Positions 37,501-44,648 of a stretch of 57,946 nucleotides of DNA are shown piece after piece (position 1 is the first letter of the stretch; the number at the start of each line of letters is the position of its first letter). The notes beneath the pieces are model-generated. The model made no database searches, had not been told where the DNA came from, and saw only the letters and a program-made list of their open reading frames with translations. This DNA is from Citreicella sp. C3M06 (lineage in GTDB: Bacteria; Pseudomonadota; Alphaproteobacteria; Rhodobacterales; Rhodobacteraceae). The translations under genes were made by a program, and so were the position numbers. Where the stretch lies: the NCBI RefSeq assembly GCF_018860705.1, contig NZ_JAHKQA010000097.1:1-57946 (forward strand), read 5' to 3'.

Positions 37501-38606
37501 GCATAAAGCGCGCCGAAGGCATCGGCGGCGCAAAAGGCATCGCTCACCGACAGGTACAGCTCGCGCCGTTGCGGCGGGGTCAGCCCGTAGCGGTCGAGCA
37601 CCTTGGACAGATGGGCCATCAGGTCGGGCGCGGCATCGCCCGCCACGGCTGCGGCGAATTCCGCCTGAGCCCGGCGCAGCGGCAGTTTCTCGGGATCTTC
37701 GGCAAGCGCCACGGCAGGCGCGGGCGCCGGTTGCGCCCCCCCGAGCCAATCGGTCAGCCCATGGCGCGCCGCCTTCTCGAAGAGCTGTCCGCGCGCCTCG
37801 TCGGACAGCGCTTCGACAAGCCCGGCAAAGCGCACGTGTTCGATGGCCAGCAGGGTCTGTTCCAGAGGGGCCTTGTCGTTCCCGAGAATTGTCGTGACAT
37901 GTTCCAGCACGCCCTCGCGGGTCAGGTCCAGCTCGTTGCCGCAAGGCGCCCCGTTGTTCCAGATCCGGATGCGCAGCGGCGCGCCGGGTTCCACCCCTTG
38001 CCAGACCCGGCCCGGCAAGGCCGCCGCAACGCCGATCATCGGGCGCCGCACGTTGTGACGCTTTGCCAGTTCCGGACGCGCCTGACGTTCCGAGCGCAGC
38101 GGATGGCCGGTGCCCTCGACCCGAATTTCCGGGCGCTGCACCAGCAGCACCGGATCGGCCCCCCAGCCCCTGAGTTGCAGCGGCGCGATGAATTGCAAAC
38201 TTCCCGACGTCTGCCGCCTGGCGTTGCCCTCTCCCTCGATCCAGAAGCTTTCCTCGATCAATCCGCCGGTGAACTGCATCACGGAAATCAGCTCGGTGCC
38301 GGGATAGCGCTCGCCATCCGTGATGATCGCGGTGCCGTTCAGATCGACCTGCACGCCCGCGTCGCTGAAGCGGATGATGACACGGTCACCGTGTTTTGCC
38401 AGCGACACCTCGGTCGCGGCCTCACCTTGCCATTTGCCACCCCGGCGCGCGTTGGTCACCGCAAGCTGCTTGTTCTCCCGTAGGGAAAGATGAAACAGAA
38501 TATCGCCGCCCGGTGCTTCGAGAAACGAGATATTGGCGAAATCATCGGTTTCGAAGTTCACCGTGTAGTGAAAGGCTCCGTTCCCGTCTGCCCGGAATTT
38601 CTGCAT
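34551..38606 (-). CDS. multidomain glycosyltransferase: galectin-like N-terminus, GT31-like, GT2-like
   Basis: The 1,351-residue protein begins with a 110-residue beta domain resembling galectin: FHYTVNFETDDFANISF, then DILFHLSLRENKQLAV, TNARRGGKWQGEA and VIIRFSDAGVQVDLNG follow the galectin order H-x-x-R, V-x-N, W-x-x-E. A long helical middle (about 200-770) is unrecognised. Residues about 777-980 resemble GT31 beta-1,3-glycosyltransferases: DTRIPAMREAWLNTLG, HMLKIDDDCFLDVESFF with the DDD metal motif, and SFMEDKIVGDLLALQGL as the ED motif. Residues about 1070-1351 resemble GT2-type Glyco_tranf_2_4: VAVVACLRNEMVMLPHFLAH and VVADIDEMLVFP. I start at ATG 38606 (AGGA upstream); the frame extends to a TTG without ribosome site. 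The galectin call is by motif order only. Confidence 0.75.
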   Translation of the reverse strand: MQKFRADGNGAFHYTVNFETDDFANISFLEAPGGDILFHLSLRENKQLAVTNARRGGKWQGEAATEVSLAKHGDRVIIRFSDAGVQVDLNGTAIITDGERYPGTELISVMQFTGGLIEESFWIEGEGNARRQTSGSLQFIAPLQLRGWGADPVLLVQRPEIRVEGTGHPLRSERQARPELAKRHNVRRPMIGVAAALPGRVWQGVEPGAPLRIRIWNNGAPCGNELDLTREGVLEHVTTILGNDKAPLEQTLLAIEHVRFAGLVEALSDEARGQLFEKAARHGLTDWLGGAQPAPAPAVALAEDPEKLPLRRAQAEFAAAVAGDAAPDLMAHLSKVLDRYGLTPPQRRELYLSVSDAFCAADAFGALYAHAASEDLHRFQPGDGPWYNSVILPFLCLEGRLGELRRLLDRLATPRGGWLATPAIAFVVRELLRRPHRPDRDRAAEEVLQGFMQLVLARAGHYWDRTPCAALTDAAARLVRARARLPDAMGPEIETFALRAYGLSPMFWQVLGSPDSPLLEAAAAAFSRLREAAIAGKNPAPEDLAFFERFDTPDLPRWKIELCGPAGQASPVTGSALAAQLSAEGARGEAAAIRLQAFPGGKLSAEDTAALVPLTRRAIRARYGDMAKGAQLDLQRQISRDTVQLLTDLGAGRDVDPQLGALLDGMTALAAGRSGFLGIGMMLMLLNGLQRGGHEALCTRVLARLNAVRGELPEEQRSDLYTRPAIHAALMALSPAARGNPSGFAAAALALFPNYRPGVEMPPPAQIADWSWVSPLFDTVVVVMSCKPNLDTRIPAMREAWLNTLGTMGIPYLIAVGDGDGAHRGDTIHLTAPDDYESLPQKTLAAVRWVHDHTEFSHMLKIDDDCFLDVESFFYNQSYRRHHYYGRKLRRELGQTDRSWHCTKARSERGRFELDRSPEPSEYADGGSGYCLSRHAMKTLLYAAGTPEGRRLINVSFMEDKIVGDLLALQGLTVQDEDYLVSIRRRSQSGGVPVAKWLNSFHPGPSSGVVQVHLDTHEQMADAKARLAAPGLFPKKLWPSFAPVRLGYQSGALELISTEAQLAKANAAPVAVVACLRNEMVMLPHFLAHYRKLGVEGFLLVDNCSDDGSLEYLLEQPDVAVFSADTDYRNSHYGVAWQLAILSQLRVGRWSVVADIDEMLVFPKWQRGGIAKVLNRPEYAEADAIWTGMLDMYPKGPLEAASFASGDLFAEAGYVDREPFLSGTLSRGPYSDASTVTSALRHRLLAGSRPDLFVAQKYAVLKYRPWMRLSDGLHYAAGIRPAPQKMLLAHFKYSAHFRQKALDEVARGQHFNNAEEYRRYLALVSEGREIIFDPAISVPWLDSPAVRAILK

Positions 38607-38712
38607 CTCTTTCGTCCTGACGTCTGTTCTTGCCGGGGGCGCCCCCCTCTTGCGAGGTTGTTTGAAGAGTTTTCCCGCAGAGCGCAATCACACCCGGCCG
38701 GGTTGCCCCCCT

Positions 38713-40557
38713 TTAAGGCTGGATCCCCAGCAACGCGCGCAGTCTTTGCCCGACATAGGGATCGACATCGACAGCGCTTTCGGGATGGGCGGCGCCGAAG
38801 GCGGCGGCGGCCTCGGCTTCCCAGGTGGCGGCGCCCTCGCCCAGATCGGCAAAGTTCAGCTTTTCCCAGATCGCCCGCACCAGCAGCCGCCCCGCCACGG
38901 GCCCGGGCAGGCCCTGCGCCATATCCGCCACCGCGCGCGCCAGCGCCGTGGGCGGCGTCGGCTCAAGCCAGAACGCCCGGGACGCAGGTCGCGACGCCAG
39001 CTTGGGTGGCGGCCCCGGCAGGTAGAGGATGCGCCCCGCCTGCCCGCCCGCGCGCAGCAGGAAATCCCAGGACGACAGCGGCGCGGGGGCGAAGCGCAGG
39101 CCGCGCGCTTGCACAAAGGCCCGGTCCCAGATCTTGGCCGAGGGGTGGGCATGGATATAGACCGTGTCGCCGGGCTGCGGCGCAAACCCCTCGGGATCGG
39201 CCAGCCGCCCCTCGAGCGGGCGGCGGTCGTGCAGCCCGCTGTGGGGCGCATCGGGGGCCATGACAAAGCGCGCAAAGCCCATGTCGGCCCCGGCCTTGCG
39301 CAGCCGCGCCTGCCAGATCGCCAGCGCCCGCAGCGGCAACGCATCCCCGGCATCGAGAAACACCAGCGCGCCGCCGGTCGCAGCCTTTAGCCCGGCGTTG
39401 CGCGCCCCCGCCGTGCGGGCGTGCATGTCGGCGCCCCCGGGGCCGACGATCAGCCGCGTCCCCGGACAAAGTGCCGCCAGATCCAGCCCGCCAAGCGCCT
39501 GCCCCGCGGCGGGGCTGTCGGCGACCACGAGGATCTCGGCCTCGATCAGGCTGCGGGCGGCAAGCGCATCGAGGCTCTGGCGCAGGGCGTCCGCATCGCC
39601 GTTGGATGGGATCACCACGCTGACCGGCACCCGCCCTTCCAGCAGATCCAGCCACCAGCCGGGCACGCCCAACCGGTCGTCGGGCGGCAGGCCGGTGGCG
39701 GCCTGCGCGGCGCGGGCGGCGTTTACGAACCGCGCCCGGCGGGGGTGGTCGGTGATCGCCTCGGCCCGCTCGAAGGTCAGGCGGGTGGTCAGCTGCGCCA
39801 TGGCCTCGGGGCCGCCCGTCTTTTGTGGCCCCGAGGTGATGGTGCGCAGGATGTCCAGCACGGCGAATTGTTCGAACACCCGCTCCGACCCGTCGCGGGT
39901 GATCTGGCCGGGGCGGCCCTGACGGCAGCGATAGAGCGGCGCGTGCAGATGCACGAGGCGGTCGGTGCGCGCGGCGCAGCGCTGAAAGAACGCGTGGTCC
40001 TCGTAGTTCAGCCCCTCGTCAAAGCGGAGGCCCTCGATCAGCGACCGCCGGTAGAGCTTGTTCCAGGCCGAGGGGAAATGGCAGACCACATCGCGCCAGT
40101 CGTCCAGCCGGTAGGTCTGCGGCAGCGGTAGGTCCGGCTGCTGCTCCAGCAGGCGCGGCGCGTCGTGGCGGGCGGAATGGCGCATCTCGTGATCGGGGCC
40201 ATGAAAGAGAATGCCGCAGGCGACCCAGTCGGCGCCGGTGTCGCGCAGCGCCTGTTCCAGCCGTTCGAGATACTCGGGCGCCAGCGTGTCATCGCTGTCG
40301 ACAAAGGCGATCAGCTCGCCGCGCGCCGCATCCAGCCCGGTGTTGCGCGCCGCCGACAGCCCGCCATTGGCGCGCGAGATCAGGCGAAAGCGCGGATCTC
40401 CCGCCGCCGCAGCCGCGGCCAGATCGCCACTGCCGTCGGTACTGCCATCATCGACGGCGATCAGCTCGAAATCGGCGAAGCTCTGATCGAGGATCGAGCG
40501 GACACACGCACCGACATAGTCCGCGACATTATAGATGGGCAGGATGACGGAGATCAT
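38713..40557 (-). CDS. tandem GT2 glycosyltransferase
   Basis: The 614-residue protein has a canonical GT2 domain at residues 1-230: MISVILPIYNVADYVGACVR, IAVDDGSTDGSGDLA, NGGLSAARNTGLDAARGELI and FVDSDDTLAPEYLERLEQAL. A second, weaker GT2 domain begins near residue 310: PVSVVIPSNGDADALRQSLD, ARTAGARNAGLKAATGGALV and FLDAGDALPLRALAIWQ; its DxD is replaced by DAGD, so it may be inactive. The start ATG overlaps the stop of repA (ATGA), so translation is coupled to the replication initiator, an unusual link. The frame runs on upstream inside repA, which I reject as coding. The acceptor is unknown. Confidence 0.85.
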   Translation of the reverse strand: MISVILPIYNVADYVGACVRSILDQSFADFELIAVDDGSTDGSGDLAAAAAAGDPRFRLISRANGGLSAARNTGLDAARGELIAFVDSDDTLAPEYLERLEQALRDTGADWVACGILFHGPDHEMRHSARHDAPRLLEQQPDLPLPQTYRLDDWRDVVCHFPSAWNKLYRRSLIEGLRFDEGLNYEDHAFFQRCAARTDRLVHLHAPLYRCRQGRPGQITRDGSERVFEQFAVLDILRTITSGPQKTGGPEAMAQLTTRLTFERAEAITDHPRRARFVNAARAAQAATGLPPDDRLGVPGWWLDLLEGRVPVSVVIPSNGDADALRQSLDALAARSLIEAEILVVADSPAAGQALGGLDLAALCPGTRLIVGPGGADMHARTAGARNAGLKAATGGALVFLDAGDALPLRALAIWQARLRKAGADMGFARFVMAPDAPHSGLHDRRPLEGRLADPEGFAPQPGDTVYIHAHPSAKIWDRAFVQARGLRFAPAPLSSWDFLLRAGGQAGRILYLPGPPPKLASRPASRAFWLEPTPPTALARAVADMAQGLPGPVAGRLLVRAIWEKLNFADLGEGAATWEAEAAAAFGAAHPESAVDVDPYVGQRLRALLGIQP

Positions 40558-41573
40558 TCGCGCGCCCTTGTGTCGAGCCAGGCCAGGAAGGCGCGATCCG
40601 GCGAGGACAGCCGCGGCTGTCCGGTCGATTGCCACCACGCCTGCCATTGCGCCACCAGCGCATAGACATCGGCCCCCGGCAGGCGGGCGCGGGCGGCGTC
40701 GAGCGCATCGGGGCTCAGCAGCGGGCCAGTGCCCGGCTCGATCACCGCGGCGGCGCGGCTGAACAGCACCAGATCGCCGCCCAGTTCGGACAGGGTGTAA
40801 TCGGGCAGGGTCGCGCCCGCGATCATCCGGCGCACGGCAGCGCGGAACACCCGCAGCGGCGCGGTGCTGCCCGACTTCTTGTGCAGCACCGCCATGCTGA
40901 CCTGCCACTCGGGCTGGCGGCCGCAATGCTTGCGGGCGATTTCATAGACCCGCCGTTCCAGCGGTTTGCGCAGGTGGAAATAATCGCGCGACAGGGTCAG
41001 CACCGATTTGGCCAGCACCGAGCGGAACAGCCACTCCGACAGCGTCACCACCACGCTGATCATCCGCCCCGAGCCCGACCGGCGCACGATGCGCCAACTT
41101 TCGATCAGGCCGAACCCCTCGGTGGTCTCGATGCCGCCTGAGGCAAGGTTGGTGGTGATGCGCGTGCCGGCCAGACGCTCGAAGGCGTCGCGCAGCCGGG
41201 CGTAGCTGTCGCCCCCGGTGTCGCGGTTGGTCGCCACCAGAAAATCATGCGCGCGCAGGCGCACCGTGCGCGTCACCTCGCGCCCGGCATTGATCGCCGC
41301 CATCAGCTGCGAGACGCAATAGATCAGGATGTCCTTGTCGTGGATCGTCGCCCGCCCCAGCACCGAGGGCGTCACCTTGATCGACACGCCGTTGTGCTCG
41401 TAATCGAGAATGCGCCGGTCGGGCTTGGTCGACAGCGAAAACACCGGGTGTTCCATGGTGCCAAGATCGTCCTTGGGGCTGGCATCGAAGATGTCGCACA
41501 AGAAGAAGTCGGCCACCGGATGCCGATCGGGCGCGTCCCTCGGGAGCGCCCCGCCGTCTGAAGATATTGCCAT
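40554..41573 (-). CDS. repA: plasmid replication initiator RepA (RPA family)
   Basis: The 339-residue protein resembles replication initiator protein A (RPA) found on alphaproteobacterial plasmids: HPVFSLSTKPDRRILDYEHN and GVSIKVTPSVLGRATIHDKD near the N-terminus, ILIYCVSQLMAAINAG, then winged-helix-like stretches with RDYFHLRKPLERRVYEIARK and HCGRQPEWQVSMAVLHKKSG. It should bind the iterons just upstream of its own gene and recruit the host helicase. RepA-type plasmids are one of the standard compatibility classes of roseobacters. It is divergent from parAB, with the origin region between them. The stop overlaps the tandem GT2 gene start. The RepA subgroup cannot be told by eye. Confidence 0.88.
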   Translation of the reverse strand: MAISSDGGALPRDAPDRHPVADFFLCDIFDASPKDDLGTMEHPVFSLSTKPDRRILDYEHNGVSIKVTPSVLGRATIHDKDILIYCVSQLMAAINAGREVTRTVRLRAHDFLVATNRDTGGDSYARLRDAFERLAGTRITTNLASGGIETTEGFGLIESWRIVRRSGSGRMISVVVTLSEWLFRSVLAKSVLTLSRDYFHLRKPLERRVYEIARKHCGRQPEWQVSMAVLHKKSGSTAPLRVFRAAVRRMIAGATLPDYTLSELGGDLVLFSRAAAVIEPGTGPLLSPDALDAARARLPGADVYALVAQWQAWWQSTGQPRLSSPDRAFLAWLDTRARE

Positions 41574-41651
41574 GACCGGACCTGCTCGATTGCCGGGGAA
41601 TTTGCCTGCACTGCCCCCGTTTTTCGTATCGGGGTTTCAGTGACACTCACC

Positions 41652-41660
41652 TTATCCACA
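41652..41660 (+). promoter_or_regulatory. DnaA box
   Basis: TTATCCACA is a perfect match to the consensus DnaA box. It lies 79 bases upstream of the repA start and 30 bases from the first iteron, as expected for an origin that needs host DnaA. Confidence 0.8.
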
Positions 41661-41689
41661 GGGGGCCGTGGCGTCCAGCAACCATCGGG

Positions 41690-41755
41690 GGGTCAGAGTC
41701 GCCTGTTCGGCGGATCAGAGTCGCCCTATCGTCGGATCAGAATCGCAAGCTGGTT
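41690..41755 (+). repeat. three 22-bp iterons
   Basis: Three direct repeats begin at 41690, 41712 and 41734 with an exact 22-base period and the shared core GGRTCAGARTCGC; the second halves are less conserved. The period of two helical turns places all sites on one face of the DNA, as in iteron plasmids. RepA is the likely ligand. Confidence 0.75.
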
Positions 41756-42034
41756 GAGAGCATCGATCAAGCTCATGAAAGATTATGAAAAATCCGGGTA
41801 GGTCAGTTTCGGTAACAGACTATATAACAGAAAATAACAGGATCTCTGGCAACCAGGGCGACAAGCAGAGCGCAATATGCATTGAAAATACTCTGACATC
41901 CGAAAAATTCTGTCATGTACGCAAAATAGTGGTATCGTCATGAAAAATGCGCACATCCTTGGGTAACCCTGCGTTGAAGCGCTTTCTGAAACCGGGCGCG
42001 AACTCCGCGCCCAAGGCAGCACAGGCAAGGCGAC

Positions 42035-43456
42035 ATGGCAGTGAAATCCAGCCCGAAATCTGGCCCCAGAGGCGAGGCGAGCAAACCCGTCCCCCCCTAT
42101 TTCAACATCGATCCGACCCGTTCCATGGAGCAGCTGGGCGCGCCCACGCGCACCTCGGATTTCGAACGCATCGCCGAGGCCTGCGCCACCGGGCGGCGCG
42201 ATCTGGTCGGCCGCGGCCTTGAAGAGGGCGGCGCGCGGCGGCTGCGGCTGTTCTCGACATGGGAGATCACCCAATACCTGATCCCGGTCGCCACCGCGCA
42301 TTTCCGCCGAGTGCTCAAGGCCAACCCCGACCTGCCGCAGGGCAGCAGTGAAACCGCCAACGGCACCCGCTGGTTCAGCCTTGACGAGGTGCTCAAGCTG
42401 CGCGCCTTTTTCGGCACCGAAGGGGCGCGCAACAAGCAATACCTGCCCTACCGCCCCAAGGGCCTGCCCGCCAAGATCGTCGCCGTGGCCAATTTCAAGG
42501 GCGGCGTCGGCAAGACCTCGACCGCCGCGCATCTGGCGATGAGCGCGGCGCTGGATGGCTACAAGGTGCTGGTGGTCGATCTGGATTCCCAAGGCTCGAT
42601 GACTTCGATCTTCAACGGCAAGGTCGAAGACGAATGGCAGACGGTGTTCCCGCTGATGGCCCGCCATTACGCGCAATACCTGCGCGAGGAAAACCAGCGC
42701 CGGATGGACCGGGGCGAGGCACCCGTGCCGCTGGACGATACGTTGACCGATGCGCTTGAGGTCAAGGCCGCCGATCTGGTGCAAAAGACCCACTGGCCCA
42801 ATATCGATCTGATCGGCGCCCAGCTGAACCTCTACTGGGCGGAATTTCAGGTGCCGGTGTGGCGCATGCAGGGGCGCGGCTGGAAGCTGTGGGATGCGCT
42901 GACCGATGTCTTCGCCGCCGACGGGCTGCTGGATGAATACGACGTGATCTTCGTCGATACCCCCCCCGCGCTGGGGTACCTGACGATCAACGGGCTGGCC
43001 GCCGCCGACATTCTGCTGGTGCCTCTGGGGGCGTCGTTTCTGGAATTCGACAGCACGGGGCGGTTTTTCGACATGCTGCATTCCACCTTCGGCTCGATCG
43101 AGAGCGCCGAGAACATGGCCGCTCGGGCGCTGGGGCGCGATGGGATCTCGTTCCAGTGGGATGCGGTGCGCGCCGTGGTCACCCGCTATGACGACAGCCA
43201 GCAGGCGGAACTGGCGGCGCTGATGCAGGCCTATCTGGGCCAGACCCTGTCGCCGCACCGCCAGCATTTCACCGCCCTGATCGGGCAGGCGGGCGAGCAG
43301 GTGCAGGGCATCTACGAGGCCGATTACCGCGATTTCAACCGCGAGACCTATGTGCGCGGGCGCGAGGCCTTCGATGCCACCTATGCCGCCTTCAAGGCGC
43401 TGCTGCTGGGCAGCTGGCGCCGCGACGAGCTGGCCGCCGAAACCTCTGCCGCCTGA
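42035..43456 (+). CDS. parA: ParA-type partition ATPase
   Basis: The 473-residue protein has a 150-residue N-terminal extension containing a probable DNA-binding region (LFSTWEITQYLIPVATAHFR; RWFSLDEVLKLRAFFG), then the ATPase core. KIVAVANFKGGVGKTSTAAH is the deviant Walker A motif, VLVVDLDSQGSMTSIF is motif A', and YDVIFVDTPPALGYL is Walker B. Large ParA proteins with an N-terminal helix-turn-helix are type Ia and usually repress their own promoter. It would move plasmid copies apart together with ParB bound to the parS sites downstream. The ATG follows caggcaaggcgac. parB starts 11 bases after its stop. Confidence 0.95.
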   Translation: MAVKSSPKSGPRGEASKPVPPYFNIDPTRSMEQLGAPTRTSDFERIAEACATGRRDLVGRGLEEGGARRLRLFSTWEITQYLIPVATAHFRRVLKANPDLPQGSSETANGTRWFSLDEVLKLRAFFGTEGARNKQYLPYRPKGLPAKIVAVANFKGGVGKTSTAAHLAMSAALDGYKVLVVDLDSQGSMTSIFNGKVEDEWQTVFPLMARHYAQYLREENQRRMDRGEAPVPLDDTLTDALEVKAADLVQKTHWPNIDLIGAQLNLYWAEFQVPVWRMQGRGWKLWDALTDVFAADGLLDEYDVIFVDTPPALGYLTINGLAAADILLVPLGASFLEFDSTGRFFDMLHSTFGSIESAENMAARALGRDGISFQWDAVRAVVTRYDDSQQAELAALMQAYLGQTLSPHRQHFTALIGQAGEQVQGIYEADYRDFNRETYVRGREAFDATYAAFKALLLGSWRRDELAAETSAA

Positions 43457-43467
43457 GGAGCCCTGCC

Positions 43468-44475
43468 ATGAGCAAACGCAAGCGGCTGTCGCCGCCCTCC
43501 TTCCTGTCTGCCCCCGAAACCCCGGTGCCCGGCCCCGCCGAAGCCTTGCCCGGTCTTGCCCCGCGTCGGCGCGCCGCGCCGATCGCGGATGTCGCGGCCG
43601 ACAGTTCTGCCGTGGCGGCGCTGGACGAGCTGAGCCGCACCATGAGCGATGCCCGCGAGGGTGGGCGCATGGTGCTGGAACTGCCGCTCGAGGCGGTGGA
43701 TCTCGACCATCTCGTGCGCGACCGCCTGCCGATCGAGGACGAGGACATGGCGGCGCTGCGCGAGAGCCTGCGCGCCCGTGGCCAGCAAATGCCGATCGAG
43801 GTCACCCGGCTGGAAAGCGGGCGCTATGGGCTGATCAGCGGCTGGCGGCGCTGCCACGCGCTGCGCCAGCTGGCGTCCGAGACAGGCGAGGCGCGGTTTG
43901 GCACGGTGCTGGCGCTTCTGCGCCGCCCGGACCTGACCACGGATGCCTATCTTGCCATGGTCGAGGAGAACGAGATCCGCGCCGCGCTCAGCCATTACGA
44001 GCGGGCGCGCATCGTGGTGAAGGCGGTTGAGCAAGGGGTGTTCGCCTCCGATCGCGATGGGCTGCAAGGGCTGTTCGGCGCTGCCAGCCGCGCCAAGCGC
44101 TCGAAGATCGGCAGCTTCATCACCATCGTGCGGGCGCTGGATGGCGATCTGGCCTTTCCACGCGCTCTGGGAGAACGGCTGGGGCTGGCGCTGGCAAAGG
44201 CGCTCGACGAGCGTCCGGCACTGGCGCAGGAGCTTGGCGCGCTGCTGGCGGGCAGCCGGAGCCCCGAAGAGGAACAGGACCGCCTGCGCGCGGCGATCGA
44301 GCCCCGGCCCACGCCAGCCCCGGCCAAGGAACCCGCCCCGGCACCGCAGGTCGACACCCCCTGCCCCGGCATCAAGGTCTCGCGCGGTGCGTCGGGGGCG
44401 ATCACCCTCAGCGGGGCTGCGGTGGACGATGCGCTGCACGCCCGGCTGCTGGAATGGCTTGCGGCGGGGCGCTGA
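43468..44475 (+). CDS. parB: ParB-type centromere-binding protein
   Basis: The 335-residue protein has a basic N-terminus (MSKRKRLSPPSFLSAPE, likely ParA contact), a ParB/Srx nuclease-like domain with LPIEDEDMAALRESLRARGQ, QMPIEVTRLESGRYGLISGW and RRCHALRQL, and MVEENEIRAALSHYERARIV resembling the E-N-x-R segment of ParB. A helix-turn-helix follows (LQGLFGAASRAKRSKIGSFI). The C-terminal 100 residues include a Pro/Ala-rich linker and a short domain with GIKVSRGASGAITLSG. It should bind the three palindromes directly downstream. It forms an operon with parA. Confidence 0.92.
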   Translation: MSKRKRLSPPSFLSAPETPVPGPAEALPGLAPRRRAAPIADVAADSSAVAALDELSRTMSDAREGGRMVLELPLEAVDLDHLVRDRLPIEDEDMAALRESLRARGQQMPIEVTRLESGRYGLISGWRRCHALRQLASETGEARFGTVLALLRRPDLTTDAYLAMVEENEIRAALSHYERARIVVKAVEQGVFASDRDGLQGLFGAASRAKRSKIGSFITIVRALDGDLAFPRALGERLGLALAKALDERPALAQELGALLAGSRSPEEEQDRLRAAIEPRPTPAPAKEPAPAPQVDTPCPGIKVSRGASGAITLSGAAVDDALHARLLEWLAAGR

Positions 44476-44476
44476 T

Positions 44477-44492
44477 GTTTCGCGCGCGAAAC
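44477..44492. promoter_or_regulatory. parS: parS-like palindrome 1
   Basis: The perfect 16-bp palindrome GTTTCGCGCGCGAAAC begins immediately after the parB stop codon. It is identical to the two copies that follow, with centre-to-centre spacing of 46 and 45 bases. Identical palindromes beside parB are the expected ParB-binding centromere. Confidence 0.85.
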
Positions 44493-44522
44493 GCGTGATC
44501 TTTCGGAACGCGACCGGGCAGT

Positions 44523-44538
44523 GTTTCGCGCGCGAAAC
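44523..44538. promoter_or_regulatory. parS: parS-like palindrome 2
   Basis: Second exact copy of the 16-bp palindrome, extended to TGTTTCGCGCGCGAAACA by flanking T and A. Confidence 0.85.
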
Positions 44539-44567
44539 ATTTTCCAGACCGCGCTGCTGCCCCCGGT

Positions 44568-44583
44568 GTTTCGCGCGCGAAAC
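44568..44583. promoter_or_regulatory. parS: parS-like palindrome 3
   Basis: Third exact copy, again extended to 18 bp by flanking T and A. It ends 65 bases before the chosen start of the next gene, so ParB spreading could affect that gene's promoter. Confidence 0.85.
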
Positions 44584-44648
44584 ATCCCCGCTCTGGCCAG
44601 CCCCCCTGCCCTGCGCTAGAGCGGGTGCCACCCAAGTCCGAGGCCGAC

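Larger units (their letters stand above)
41574..42034. other. replication origin region (oriV)
   Basis: This 461-base stretch between divergent repA and parA has the parts of an iteron origin in order: a perfect DnaA box, three 22-bp direct repeats, and then an AT-rich segment (about 41,770-41,950) with repeated ataacag elements that could serve as the unwinding region. The repA and parA promoters must also lie here. No gene is present. Function is inferred from arrangement and from the adjacent initiator gene. Confidence 0.75.

Noticed and set aside
38692-38703. 12-bp palindrome acccggccgggt upstream of the multidomain glycosyltransferase.
   Set aside because: Short GC palindromes are expected by chance in DNA of this composition; no second copy or context supports an operator.
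40558-40926. N-terminal extension of the tandem GT2 frame into repA.
   Set aside because: It overlaps the well-supported repA gene, is Arg/Gly/Ala-rich, and the GT2 family start lies at 40557.
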